Below, piece after piece: positions 1-8,341 of a stretch of DNA of 64,000 nucleotides. The notes below the pieces were generated by a model. That model was not told the origin of the DNA. It made no database searches and was given only the letters and a program-made list of their open reading frames with translations. Origin of the DNA: CAZEQJ01 sp964514385 (lineage in GTDB: Bacteria; Bacteroidota; Bacteroidia; Cytophagales; Cyclobacteriaceae). Location: positions 12,464 to 76,463 of the forward strand of contig CAZEQJ010000014.1 of NCBI GenBank assembly GCA_964514385.1, written 5' to 3'. The position numbers and the translations under genes are program-made. The stretch's first letter is position 1. Each line of letters starts with the position of its first letter.

Positions 1-180
1 AAAACAATTTTGATTGTATTGCAAATAAACGCCAGAAAGGGATAAAATCAACTTTTATGCATTTTTAATGAGAGAAAATTACAAAATAGTAATGCGACCG
101 AACGCGTAAATGCCAGCACGATGATGATTACGACGGGAATAGGAGTTCATTTTTAGGTTTTTTTGCCCGTAGTGTAACGT
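1..180. other. Non-coding left edge
   Basis: AT-rich sequence between the window edge and the xseB stop codon. I see no ORF of useful length, no tRNA-like fold and no convincing terminator hairpin for the minus-strand xseAB transcript that should end here. Confidence 0.5.
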
Positions 181-366
181 CTACTCCTCCAGCTCTTTCA
201 GTATCTGCTCCACGCTGGCCTCGGTAGTACTCAGCTTCTGCTTGCATAGACTGATGAGTTCTGCTGCCCGCTTTACCTTTTCGGATAATGCATCTACCGA
301 AACTTCCCCGCTTTCTATGTCCTGCACAATCTGCTGTAACTCTTCAAATGCCGCTGTATACTCCAT
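181..366 (-). CDS. xseB: Exodeoxyribonuclease VII small subunit
   Basis: Small subunit of exonuclease VII, a cytoplasmic nuclease that degrades single-stranded DNA and works in repair and DNA clean-up; several copies bind the helical part of each XseA chain. The 61-residue product is almost all predicted helix and shows the family pattern Y-x-x-A-F-E-E-L near residues 3-10, then I-E-S-G-E near 17-21 and a second helix ending in K-Q-K-L. It is slightly shorter than the usual 70-80 residues. It starts one base after the xseA stop codon, so the two are almost certainly one operon with coupled translation. Confidence 0.9.
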   Translation of the reverse strand: MEYTAAFEELQQIVQDIESGEVSVDALSEKVKRAAELISLCKQKLSTTEASVEQILKELEE

Positions 367-367
367 A

Positions 368-1750
368 TTATGTGATCTTCTTAACGGTACTGGTGATGGT
401 GCCCTGGTATAACTGTGTTTCGATCTCGTCCCCCGCTTTTAGCTCTCCGGGTTTTACATGCTTTCCCTTGTATGTGGTAATACTAAAACCCCGCTGCAAT
501 ATACGCTCCGGACGCATGTTTTCTAAATTCTGCTGCGTAGCCTCAAGTCGGTACTGCTGCCGTGCCATTTGTGCACCCGTCGATGCGCGAAGCCGGACTA
601 TTTGCTGTCCAAGCATAGCTTCCTCCCGTGTCTTGTGCTTCTCCACCTGACGTGCCAGTATATCCACCTGTTGCCTCAGCACTTGCGGCGTATCTTCCAG
701 TATATCCCGGCTGGTGGCGCTGATAGCCACGGTGGTGTCGGAAAGGTCACGCCGGTGTTCTTTTATCAGATCGATGGTGCGGCTGCGAAACAAGCGCAGC
801 TCTGAACGCAGTAAGGCCTGCTGCTGCTCGAGCAACGCTGAGGTCTTACGTATCATTACCTGCTGCGCCTCCCGGACCGGTACGGCAACATTATGAAACT
901 TCTGTATGATCAACTCTGCCAGCTTGGTCGGCGTAATGCAGTTGGTGTGGGATACCATTTCAGATACAGTTTCATTGGTACTATGCCCGATACCCGTGAT
1001 CACCGGAATGGGGAAACGCGCTATCTCCGTTGCGAGCCGGGCGTCATTATAGCAGGACAGGCCCACGTCACCGCCGCCTCCTCGGATGATCACCACCAAA
1101 TCAAAATGATGAACAACCTTCCTGATCCTTCCCAGCTGTTCAATTAATGTGCCTACAGCCCCCTCGCCCTGCAGCAGGGAGGGAAACAGCATGGTAAAAA
1201 AGGCATAGTGCCATGTGCGTTGAGCCTCTTCCATTACATTCATAAAGTCGGCGTACCCTTTGCTGGTTTCTACCGAGATCACGGCGATCCGCTGAGGCAA
1301 TAGCGGCAGTATTTTACGCTTATTTTCTTCATAAATACCCTGTTCTTTCAGCCAGCGAATGGTCTCCTGCTTCTCCTGCTCCATATCGCCGAGTGTAAAG
1401 CCTGCATCTATATCCAGTATACGTAGCGACAGCCCGTACCTGGGGTGGTATGCGACAGTAGCCAGCAACAGGATCTTGATATCATCCTTCAGGGGCTCGT
1501 GAAGCACATTCAAAAACTGACGGTTAATTCGTTCGTAATCACTGCGCCACAGGTTGGCCCTCATTTCAGCAACCACTTTTCCACCCTGCTTTTCCACCAG
1601 GTCGGGGTAGCAGTGACCGGAGCGTTGATAATGGTTTAGGCGCAGCATCTCGGTCTTGATCCAGTAGGACTGCCTGAAGTTTGCCGTAATCACCTGACTG
1701 ATGGTAGTGGCAATTTCATGGAGGGAGTATATGCGGGAAGCTGTGTCCAT
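368..1750 (-). CDS. xseA: Exodeoxyribonuclease VII large subunit
   Basis: Catalytic subunit of exonuclease VII, 460 residues, close to the usual 400-460. An N-terminal OB-fold for ssDNA binding covers about residues 10-115. The nuclease core follows, with R-I-A-V-I-S at 154-159, a glycine run R-G-G-G-G at 223-227 and G-I-G-H-S-T-N-E at 253-260; the rest is the long charged helical region that binds XseB, and a short beta C-terminus. In the E. coli type the last motif reads G-H-E-T-D, so the residues after G-H differ here. The gene diverges from the membrane protein at 1874 and leads the xseA-xseB operon. Confidence 0.93.
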   Translation of the reverse strand: MDTASRIYSLHEIATTISQVITANFRQSYWIKTEMLRLNHYQRSGHCYPDLVEKQGGKVVAEMRANLWRSDYERINRQFLNVLHEPLKDDIKILLLATVAYHPRYGLSLRILDIDAGFTLGDMEQEKQETIRWLKEQGIYEENKRKILPLLPQRIAVISVETSKGYADFMNVMEEAQRTWHYAFFTMLFPSLLQGEGAVGTLIEQLGRIRKVVHHFDLVVIIRGGGGDVGLSCYNDARLATEIARFPIPVITGIGHSTNETVSEMVSHTNCITPTKLAELIIQKFHNVAVPVREAQQVMIRKTSALLEQQQALLRSELRLFRSRTIDLIKEHRRDLSDTTVAISATSRDILEDTPQVLRQQVDILARQVEKHKTREEAMLGQQIVRLRASTGAQMARQQYRLEATQQNLENMRPERILQRGFSITTYKGKHVKPGELKAGDEIETQLYQGTITSTVKKIT

Positions 1751-1773
1751 TGTAAGGTGAAATTAATATTTTC

Positions 1774-1788
1774 CGCCGAAAGTCGGCG
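1774..1788. other. Short GC-rich hairpin between divergent genes
   Basis: Perfect 6-bp stem CGCCGA/TCGGCG with a 3-nt loop in the 123-bp gap between xseA and the divergent gene at 1874. It is followed on the plus strand only by a weak T-run. It could be a leader hairpin or an operator; nothing in the sequence decides. Confidence 0.3.
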
Positions 1789-1873
1789 TAATCTTTTGAC
1801 GGTGGCGGTGTGGTGCCTATTTATAGTATCCCGATTTTTATTATATTGTACTCTTTTTATCAACCAATTGAAC

Positions 1874-2806
1874 ATGGGAAACCTAATCCTGCTTGAGATC
1901 ATCATCTCACTGATTTTCATCTACCTTATCTACAGCCTGCTGACCACCACACTGATGGAGGTGATTGCCTCGGTATTTCGCCTTCGCGCCGTCAACCTCT
2001 GGCTTACGATCCGTAGTCTTTTTGAAAAAGATCCGGTCTGGCTGACTGGCTTTTATCGTCATCCGGTGATCAAAAGCATGAAAACTTCCTGGTTTTTTAC
2101 TTTTTTACCTCCATCAAATATCAAACCGGAAGATTTTGCAGATGCCGTAGTTGACATCGTGACTTCAGGTCCGGGTGATGCGTATGACAATATCGAAGAT
2201 AAACTGGATCAGCAGGATTCTTCCGTACATAAAAAACTGCGCTCCATCTATAAAAGCTCCGGTCACGACCTGGTTGTGTTCAGGTCACGGCTGGTTGATT
2301 TTTATAACGGTGTCATGGACCGGGCCATCGGTCAGTATAAGCGGCTTACTTCCTCCATTACCCTCATCATCGGGTTCCTGATCGCCTGGAGCTTCAATGT
2401 AAACTCCATCCAGATATTTCATACCCTGAAGGAAAACAGTGCCAAACGTGCTGCCATGATGGCTATTGTAGACAATTACCAGGCCGAAGTTTTTGAGGAT
2501 AAAGACAGCTTCGAAATTGCTGTTTCACAACTCAAAGACAGTATACGGGATGCCAGCACTAAGATCAACAGTACCCTGGCACTGGAACGAATCGACAAAA
2601 TCAACAAAGCCGAATTAAAAAAGAACAAGCCCCTTCTGGGTTGGTTTCTGACGGCCATTGCACTCTCCTTCGGCGCACCGTTCTGGTTTGACCTTCTCAA
2701 TAAATTCATGAAGCTTCGGTCATCACTGCCTATTGCCACGACAACAAAGGAAAACGAAAAAAGCAGGAAAAATACACGTGATAACCAAACCGATGTAGAA
2801 GGATGA
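1874..2806 (+). CDS. Three-helix membrane protein of unknown function
   Basis: A 310-residue protein I cannot assign to a named family with certainty. It has a long hydrophobic N-terminal helix (about 3-31), a second membrane helix (about 158-178), an acidic, helical region (about 185-250) and a third membrane helix (253-275) ending in the striking stretch G-A-P-F-W-F-D-L-L-N-K. The tail is charged and probably disordered. The ATG at 1874 is preferred because translation upstream of it gives a basic, unlikely extension overlapping the xseA start region. Its last four bases (ATGA) overlap the start of the deacetylase-like gene at 2803, so the two are translationally coupled and probably act together. 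Confidence 0.8.
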   Translation: MGNLILLEIIISLIFIYLIYSLLTTTLMEVIASVFRLRAVNLWLTIRSLFEKDPVWLTGFYRHPVIKSMKTSWFFTFLPPSNIKPEDFADAVVDIVTSGPGDAYDNIEDKLDQQDSSVHKKLRSIYKSSGHDLVVFRSRLVDFYNGVMDRAIGQYKRLTSSITLIIGFLIAWSFNVNSIQIFHTLKENSAKRAAMMAIVDNYQAEVFEDKDSFEIAVSQLKDSIRDASTKINSTLALERIDKINKAELKKNKPLLGWFLTAIALSFGAPFWFDLLNKFMKLRSSLPIATTTKENEKSRKNTRDNQTDVEG

Positions 2807-4062
2807 GTTACACCGGAACTGTCAATCAAAGCCGTCTGCGAATACGCATCGGCGGGCCTTCCAAAGATTTCGATGCAGAAGACCGGCTACTCCACCGTGG
2901 CGAAAATGTGACCATCCTCCGTGCAGTCATCGGCCAGCGTATCCGGCAGCAGAACATCTGGTTTGAGTTGCCTGATAACCGATTTGTCTGGAGCGGCCGT
3001 ATTGATCCCTCAGTGCCGGTCAGTCAGCTGATGGAAAAGCGGAACGTTATTTTTACTGCTGATGATTACGGCGCCGTAGATAGTATTGACGATGGTGTTA
3101 TCTATGCAGTAAAAAAAGGGAAGCTTCGATCTGTCGCCTGCTTCACCAATTACCGGCGTAATGATACCAATATTTCCCTGAAAAAGGCCAGGGAGCTGCA
3201 ACAAGTAGATGCAACCGTAGAACTCGGCGTTCATCTCACCATATCTTCAGGCGACCCCTTGCTGCCACCGTCACAAGTATCGCTGATCTGTAATCCTGCT
3301 GCAGGGGCGGGATCAAAGTTCAGGCCATACACGGAAGTACTTGAGCATTATGAAAGCCTTTCTGTCAACAATAAAAAGGAGTACAGAAAGCAGCTGGCAA
3401 ATGAAATTAAAGCGCAGCTCAATGTTTTCAATGTACCCGATGACAATAAAAGCCCGATCCGCATTGCCCATATCACCAGTCATCACAACACCCTGCTTTT
3501 TCATCCCGATTTTTTTGATACACTTACTGCAGTAGTTCAGGAATATTCGTTTTACGGCTATGATCAGAATAAAAAGCCGGCATTTCGCAGCCTGGAAAAC
3601 CTGCCCAACTGGAAAGATTATCTGTATCTCTATTTTAAAGGCGGTGTAAAATGTCCGGTTATCAACAAGTCAAGGCTGAAGAATATCGCGAGCCTCAAAG
3701 GTATCCGGATGATGGATCTGCTTCACTCCAGCCATTATGGTCCACTGCCCTCGATTCTTATCTCGGAGAAAGGTCAGTTCAAGGATTATGTAAATCAAAA
3801 AATATTCCGCGCCAACAAAATGATGCGCGATCTCAACCTTTCAGGAAAGCAAGGAATGGAGGTGCTTCTTCACCTGCGTGCCGGAGGATTGAAAACGTCG
3901 CATCAGGACTATTTGAATGAGATCAACCAGTACAGCGGGGTAGATCACCGTTCGTTTGATGCCCGCTACGCCGAGCTGGTATCCTTTATTAGTTTTTGTA
4001 AAGATCCTGAAATTATGGATCAGGTAGAAATAGGATCATGGTCAGAACTGTTCAATTATTAA
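2803..4062 (+). CDS. ChbG/YdjC-type carbohydrate deacetylase with N-terminal beta domain
   Basis: 419 residues. The core resembles the ChbG/YdjC family of metal-dependent deacetylases, which remove acetyl groups from N-acetylated sugars. Visible metal-site motifs are T-A-D-D-Y-G (Asp87 and Asp88), G-V-H-L-T (His144) and S-H-H-N (226-229), in the order of the ChbG active site. Residues 1-70 form an extra basic, beta-rich module that may be SH3-like, absent from the common 250-residue family members. There is no signal peptide. The start overlaps the upstream membrane protein by ATGA, and the 3' end overlaps the next gene by 25 bp. Family assignment is fairly secure; the substrate is unknown. 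Confidence 0.75.
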   Translation: MSYTGTVNQSRLRIRIGGPSKDFDAEDRLLHRGENVTILRAVIGQRIRQQNIWFELPDNRFVWSGRIDPSVPVSQLMEKRNVIFTADDYGAVDSIDDGVIYAVKKGKLRSVACFTNYRRNDTNISLKKARELQQVDATVELGVHLTISSGDPLLPPSQVSLICNPAAGAGSKFRPYTEVLEHYESLSVNNKKEYRKQLANEIKAQLNVFNVPDDNKSPIRIAHITSHHNTLLFHPDFFDTLTAVVQEYSFYGYDQNKKPAFRSLENLPNWKDYLYLYFKGGVKCPVINKSRLKNIASLKGIRMMDLLHSSHYGPLPSILISEKGQFKDYVNQKIFRANKMMRDLNLSGKQGMEVLLHLRAGGLKTSHQDYLNEINQYSGVDHRSFDARYAELVSFISFCKDPEIMDQVEIGSWSELFNY

Positions 4063-5000
4063 TACTGCTAAACCTGGTGACGCTGATCTCAGCTGCACAG
4101 GAAAGCGCAGCCCTGCTCTCACGTCTGGAAGCACAGCGCGAATCCCTGCTGGTGGATAAGGAGTTTGTGTGGGGAGTCAACGCCGGCATCATGTTTGCCA
4201 TGGGGCCCTATGATATGAATGAGCTCCGTTTTTTTGTATCCGGGGGCATCGCACGTGGCATCGCCATTTCGGATGACCCTGCCCCTTTTCTGGCTCAATA
4301 TCATATACAGCTGGAAGCCTTTCGGGGAGGTGTGGGGTCGTCACTGCTGGAGCGAGGAAAGTTCAACTTCGAAGTCCGCAATGCCTTTATAATGCATTAC
4401 GGTAAATATAAAGCAAGGAATGCTCCACACGGACGTATGCTGCTGCAGTCGGTAGGCGCCAATCAGTCTGCCATACGAAACCCCTACGAAACGTCTGTCG
4501 GTCTGGGTACAATGTTTGTCAACGGCCTCAATCATGACCGTCACCAGCAACTGGGCCATATCACCGTCGGCTACCGTAAATTTGAGCTGTCCTACCTCAA
4601 CGATGGCCCTCCCTTTCATTGGCTGGCCCTCGGGGATGGGCATGATCGTTACTGGACAGGTATGGGTTTTGCCTCTTTGTATTTTCTGGAAGCTGACGTC
4701 ACACGGTATACACTTCAATATCAGCGGTATACGGGATGGCAACGTAATCTATATGAAATGGAAAATCAGCTCGACCTGGACTATATGGCCTACAAGGATT
4801 TTGAAGAGATCTATCTCAATCAGGGCGTTTGGACGTTCGGCGCGGAGCTGTACAATGCTTTTCAGCTGTATGGCAAAATCTATGAAACCAACAATTCGGA
4901 TGTTCAGCGCATCATTCACAGCACAGGTGACCTGCCGTTTCATCCCAATTTACTTGGCAGAAGGTATACGCTGGGCGCAGGATATATATACGAAAGATGA
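4038..5000 (+). CDS. Secreted protein, possible polymorphic toxin type 23-like domain
   Basis: 320 residues with a clear signal peptide (about 1-20, ending S-A-A-Q). The mature part is rich in alternating aromatic and hydrophobic strands and contains the motif L-G-D-G-H-D-R-Y-W-T-G near residue 205. From memory this resembles Bacteroidota proteins annotated as polymorphic toxin type 23, but the beta-rich build could equally mean an outer-membrane or periplasmic protein. No immunity gene is obvious. It overlaps its neighbours on both sides (25 bp upstream, 4 bp downstream), so it belongs to the 1874-5923 operon. Confidence 0.6.
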   Translation: MVRTVQLLILLNLVTLISAAQESAALLSRLEAQRESLLVDKEFVWGVNAGIMFAMGPYDMNELRFFVSGGIARGIAISDDPAPFLAQYHIQLEAFRGGVGSSLLERGKFNFEVRNAFIMHYGKYKARNAPHGRMLLQSVGANQSAIRNPYETSVGLGTMFVNGLNHDRHQQLGHITVGYRKFELSYLNDGPPFHWLALGDGHDRYWTGMGFASLYFLEADVTRYTLQYQRYTGWQRNLYEMENQLDLDYMAYKDFEEIYLNQGVWTFGAELYNAFQLYGKIYETNNSDVQRIIHSTGDLPFHPNLLGRRYTLGAGYIYER

Positions 5001-5923
5001 AAAAAATACTACTACTGGTTACCGGGTTGATCCTTTTGGGGTGTGCAAAGAGGCTGCAGACGAAAATCTATTTTATTCAAGGGGATGAAAATGTGGCAGG
5101 ATTTACTGAATTATCCATCGACCCTGAGAATTTCTTTTTCCTGAAAAGGGAAGAAGTCTTTCTTCCTTACTACCATGAGGACAGCAGCGTAAATGAAATA
5201 CCTGTACGCAGCTTCAGGCCGGTGCGTGATGGTCGCAGAGTTCTACCTTACCCACCTTATGATACCGTGGTGAACAACATCGTGGAAGAGAAATATATTT
5301 ACCTGGATAGCTTTAATTCTGCCCGAGAGGGCATTTTCATTCAGATAAAAACTGCGCGGTATTTTAATAACAATGCATTAAAGGACAAATACACAGATGA
5401 TGGTTTCCTTTATCTCTCTACAACACGAAATATGTGCTTCGGACATTGGTTCAGGGAAGATGACGGCACCATAGTTATCATCGGGAATAATAAGGCACGG
5501 ATATTCACCATTGAAGCTACCTATGCCCATGATACATTAATGTACCGGCGGATGTCACATCCTAAACAGGACGCCAACTCCCTGAGCCAGAAGGCTGACA
5601 TAATGATCGATATCGAGGATGTAATGTATCTGCATGGCGAAGATGGGCTACCCTATTTCCGCAACCTAAACCGTTCCATCGTGGTAGAAAATACAGCCTA
5701 CCCCCTCACCCGCCTGTACTACCGCATACCTGATGGCAAGTCTGATATACTAAAAAGTGAAGTGGTGCTGGAATGTACTTCCACAGCGGGAGCAGATATC
5801 AGAAAATATCATAATGACCGCAAAATTTATATAATCAACCCTCGTGCCATTCAGGAGTACAGAAGCTTCCGTGGCCTAGACAGAAGGAACTGGTTTAACA
5901 AACTACGTAAGCAGGAGGGTTAA
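4997..5923 (+). CDS. Predicted lipoprotein of unknown function
   Basis: 308 residues beginning with a lipoprotein signal: short basic start, hydrophobic core and lipobox L-L-G-C with Cys16. The rest is a soluble, beta-rich domain that I do not recognise. The start overlaps the previous stop by ATGA, which indicates co-translation with the secreted protein at 4038. Its likely place is the periplasmic face of the outer membrane. Confidence 0.75.
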   Translation: MKKILLLVTGLILLGCAKRLQTKIYFIQGDENVAGFTELSIDPENFFFLKREEVFLPYYHEDSSVNEIPVRSFRPVRDGRRVLPYPPYDTVVNNIVEEKYIYLDSFNSAREGIFIQIKTARYFNNNALKDKYTDDGFLYLSTTRNMCFGHWFREDDGTIVIIGNNKARIFTIEATYAHDTLMYRRMSHPKQDANSLSQKADIMIDIEDVMYLHGEDGLPYFRNLNRSIVVENTAYPLTRLYYRIPDGKSDILKSEVVLECTSTAGADIRKYHNDRKIYIINPRAIQEYRSFRGLDRRNWFNKLRKQEG

Positions 5924-6017
5924 ACTATACCCGCATTTCTGTTTGGATGAATTTTTTTCGCCCTGCTGTAATAATGCGGCGGGTTTTGATACTAATACCC
6001 ATGAAAAGACTCCTGTT

Positions 6018-6242
6018 ATGAAAAAGAGAAAAACGGTTTTTTTGGTGCTATTGGTAATTGTGTTTCTTGAAATAGGTGTGCTGGTCAGCTCCCTATCATC
6101 TGTGAGTGCTCCCCGGTATTTTACCCATGGCCTATCCGGTCGGTTGCATAATATGAAAGCAGCTATGACAGAACGGCTGACGTCGCACCACTTTGTAGAT
6201 ACGGCCATGCCGTTCGTTGTCAGGTTATTTTCAGTGAAATGA
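6018..6242 (+). CDS. Small signal-anchored protein
   Basis: 74 residues: a K-K-R-K start, a hydrophobic helix of about 20 residues, then a short basic and aromatic tail of about 50 residues with no cysteine. No family recognised. The ATG at 6018 is chosen over a TTG at 5943 because it puts the positive charges directly before the hydrophobic helix. The stop codon lies one base before the next start (6244), so the two small genes form a pair. Confidence 0.55.
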   Translation: MKKRKTVFLVLLVIVFLEIGVLVSSLSSVSAPRYFTHGLSGRLHNMKAAMTERLTSHHFVDTAMPFVVRLFSVK

Positions 6243-6243
6243 T

Positions 6244-6615
6244 ATGAAGAGATTACTCATTTTACCTTTTGTCATTGTTTTCATTCGTTGTGCAGATAAA
6301 TTTGACCAGATGAATTATACTTCCAGCATTATTCACCACCAGGGCCAGGCCGTACTTTTCCTGAACCAGGATACCGTCCTGAATATTCAGGGTGAAGCAT
6401 TAGGGCATTTTGAGGTCAATACATTAATAAACTTCAGCGGTCAGCCTCTCGCTTATATTGAAAATGAAAAAATATTCAATATGTCCGGTCAGCATCTGGG
6501 AAATATTGCAGACGACTTTCTGATGGATACTCAGGGAAATAAAATAATCAGGGCTGAAGGCGGTTCATTGGAAGACAAGTTAAAACTCGGAGCTGCGTTT
6601 TTTTTCTTTCTTTAA
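6244..6615 (+). CDS. Small exported protein with 16-residue repeats
   Basis: 123 residues with a signal-like N-terminus ending at Cys16 (F-I-R-C). Arg before the Cys is poor for a lipobox, so lipidation is uncertain. Residues about 38-93 contain three and a half copies of a 16-residue unit with the pattern hydrophobic-N-x-[QS]-G-x-x-L-x-x-[IF]-x-x-x-x-hydrophobic. Such regular short repeats suggest a small beta-solenoid or beta-meander. It ends in five hydrophobic aromatic residues. No named family recognised. It follows the 6018 gene by one base. Confidence 0.6.
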   Translation: MKRLLILPFVIVFIRCADKFDQMNYTSSIIHHQGQAVLFLNQDTVLNIQGEALGHFEVNTLINFSGQPLAYIENEKIFNMSGQHLGNIADDFLMDTQGNKIIRAEGGSLEDKLKLGAAFFFFL

Positions 6616-6726
6616 CATATTTTTTCTTTTTACATGTGAGTAAATGTGCCCTGCGGTCGCAGCGTATTCAAAATTGGCAAAAAGCTTACATCGTGGGGTC
6701 AGCTTCCATATTAACAGAATATACCG

Positions 6727-6736
6727 GGATGCATCC
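6727..6736. promoter_or_regulatory. Palindrome upstream of histidine kinase gene
   Basis: GGATGCATCC, a perfect 10-bp palindrome set inside a wider imperfect repeat (TACCGG at 6722, CCGGTA at 6735), 14 bp before the kinase ATG. A possible operator close to the transcription start; no regulator can be named. Confidence 0.25.
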
Positions 6737-6750
6737 GGTACATTTATGTT

Positions 6751-8115
6751 ATGAAATCTTACATATCGATCGCAATAAATGCATTGGTAGGTCATCCGGA
6801 GAGATATCCGCTTCCTAAGCGTGTGGCCCATATTTCATTAATCGCATCGATCCTGATGCCGCTGCTGCTGTTGCTGGAAACACCTTTCAATACATCCTAT
6901 CCGCTTGAAATATTGCCCCTCACGCTGTTTTTCGTTGCGATTTTCGTCATCTTATATATCTGTAGTTTAAAATACCCCACAAACTATACCACCTCCTATA
7001 TTTACCTGGGTGTGAATTTTGTCGTTATCCTGTTGGACTGGATGAACTTGGGTGCCACCGAAGGAATAGCCCCGATACTTTTTGTTTCGGTCGGATTTAT
7101 GACACCCTTTATCAGTTTGCCGCGAAAGCTTTATGTAGGAAATCTGGTGTTTTTTGGATTTACGCTATTTTTATTAAACCTTACTTTCGTGTTCATTGAT
7201 CATTTTACTACTGTAGCCACTCGCAGTGAAGTGATCAAAAGTGTATTCGAAACGGTACTGGTAGGGTTTTTTGTGATCCTCAGCAGTAACCTCATCGTAC
7301 ATTCAATTTACCGCGACAACGCCAAGATCGGACAACTCAACCGGGAACTTCAGGAGCGAAACCGTGAATCTACACTGCAAAATATGGCCCTGGAACAGAT
7401 CAACCGAAACAAGGACGAGCTCTTCCATATCATCGCGCATGACCTGCGGGGTCCCATGGGCACCATCAGCTCCAGCAATGAGCTGTTGCTAAAAAATTAC
7501 CATAATCTCTCTGAATCAGAACGCGAAAAAATTCTGGTAGCGTTGACCGAAATGAGTAACCATACCTTTGAATTACTCGAAAATCTGTTGCAGTGGTCAT
7601 TAAACGCCAGTGGCACCTCGCGGATACGCATCGAAGAAGTAAACATGGGGCCGTTTTTTGACGGAATCATCAGCCTGATGAGGCCCCAGTTTGATAAGAA
7701 AGGCGTTATCCTCCGGCAGCTGACTATGCCGGTAACCCTTCAAACAGACAGAAATGCATTGCATACCATTATTCGAAATCTCCTCAGCAATGCCCTTAAA
7801 TTCACGTCACGGGATAAAACGGTAACCTTAAAGTCGTACGCCACCCGAAATCATTTTTACATCGAAGTATTGGATGAAGGTGTCGGCATGAGCAGTGAAA
7901 AGGTAACGTCCCTCTTCAATGCCGAAAAGGTGCAGACGATGCGTGGCACCGATAATGAAAAAGGCACAGGACTGGGCCTTCAGCTTTGTATGCAGCTGGT
8001 CGAAAAATTAAATGCAAATCTTGAAATAACCAGTGAGCCCGGTAAGGGAAGCTGTTTTACCATAGCGTTGCCTTTGAAAAAACATCAGCCGGAAGAGATG
8101 CTGCCTACCGAATAA
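6751..8115 (+). CDS. Membrane sensor histidine kinase
   Basis: 454 residues. About six membrane helices fill residues 25-190, with short loops and no large periplasmic sensor domain, so the signal is probably sensed in or near the membrane. A short coiled linker (about 195-220) leads to the dimerisation and phosphoacceptor domain with H-I-I-A-H-D-L-R-G-P, the phosphorylated residue being His230. The ATPase domain has the N box N-L-L-S-N-A-L-K-F-T, the G1 box D-E-G-V-G-M and the G2 box G-T-G-L-G-L. No response regulator is encoded next to it, so it is an orphan kinase; its target cannot be read from context. Confidence 0.9.
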   Translation: MKSYISIAINALVGHPERYPLPKRVAHISLIASILMPLLLLLETPFNTSYPLEILPLTLFFVAIFVILYICSLKYPTNYTTSYIYLGVNFVVILLDWMNLGATEGIAPILFVSVGFMTPFISLPRKLYVGNLVFFGFTLFLLNLTFVFIDHFTTVATRSEVIKSVFETVLVGFFVILSSNLIVHSIYRDNAKIGQLNRELQERNRESTLQNMALEQINRNKDELFHIIAHDLRGPMGTISSSNELLLKNYHNLSESEREKILVALTEMSNHTFELLENLLQWSLNASGTSRIRIEEVNMGPFFDGIISLMRPQFDKKGVILRQLTMPVTLQTDRNALHTIIRNLLSNALKFTSRDKTVTLKSYATRNHFYIEVLDEGVGMSSEKVTSLFNAEKVQTMRGTDNEKGTGLGLQLCMQLVEKLNANLEITSEPGKGSCFTIALPLKKHQPEEMLPTE

Positions 8116-8182
8116 CAGGACCATTTGGCTGTAGAAATAAAATTATTCTTCCGTCAGTCGTTATTTATCCAACTATTCCCTC

Positions 8183-8190
8183 TACCTTTG
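8183..8190 (+). promoter_or_regulatory. Bacteroidota -7 element for the helicase gene
   Basis: TACCTTTG matches the TAnnTTTG -7 consensus of Bacteroidota. No good TTTG -33 partner is visible. It predicts a transcription start near 8197, giving a leader of about 145 nt before the ATG at 8342. Confidence 0.5.
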
Positions 8191-8196
8191 CCACAC

Positions 8197-8341
8197 TATT
8201 GGCGGTTTAGCTCCTTGGATCAATTTCAATGATCCTGAAAACCAGGTTCGTAATCCTCCAGAACCGGTTATTTATTAACCCATTCTTATTGTAAACAAAA
8301 AAACATGGCCTCATGTAAATGAAGAGGCTTATCAAACTATT
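8197..8341 (+). promoter_or_regulatory. Structured 5' leader of the RNA helicase
   Basis: Three hairpins can be drawn: GGATCA/TGATCC (8217-8235), GGTTA/TAACC (8266-8280) and GCCTC/GAGGC (8308-8328), the last ending 13 nt before the start codon. The stretch 8201-8268 also looks superficially tRNA-like (GGCGGTT paired with AACCG, a GGTTCG segment, a 7-nt loop with TTC). A five-codon upstream ORF (8305-8322, M-A-S-C-K) overlaps the last hairpin. Long structured leaders are common on cold-shock helicase mRNAs, so temperature or autoregulation is plausible but inferred. Confidence 0.4.

Noticed and set aside
4341..4742. 133-codon minus-strand ORF inside the secreted protein gene
   Set aside because: Antisense to a gene with a clear signal peptide and operon overlaps; composition is that of a reading-frame shadow.
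5903..6208. 101-codon minus-strand ORF opposite the small signal-anchored gene
   Set aside because: No recognisable features or start context, while the plus-strand ORF has a good signal anchor and sits one base from the next gene.
8201..8268. Possible tRNA-Glu-like gene
   Set aside because: Acceptor and loop pieces fit loosely, but the D-arm is missing, the T-stem pairs only 3 of 5 and the T-loop is 8 nt. Kept only as part of the helicase leader.
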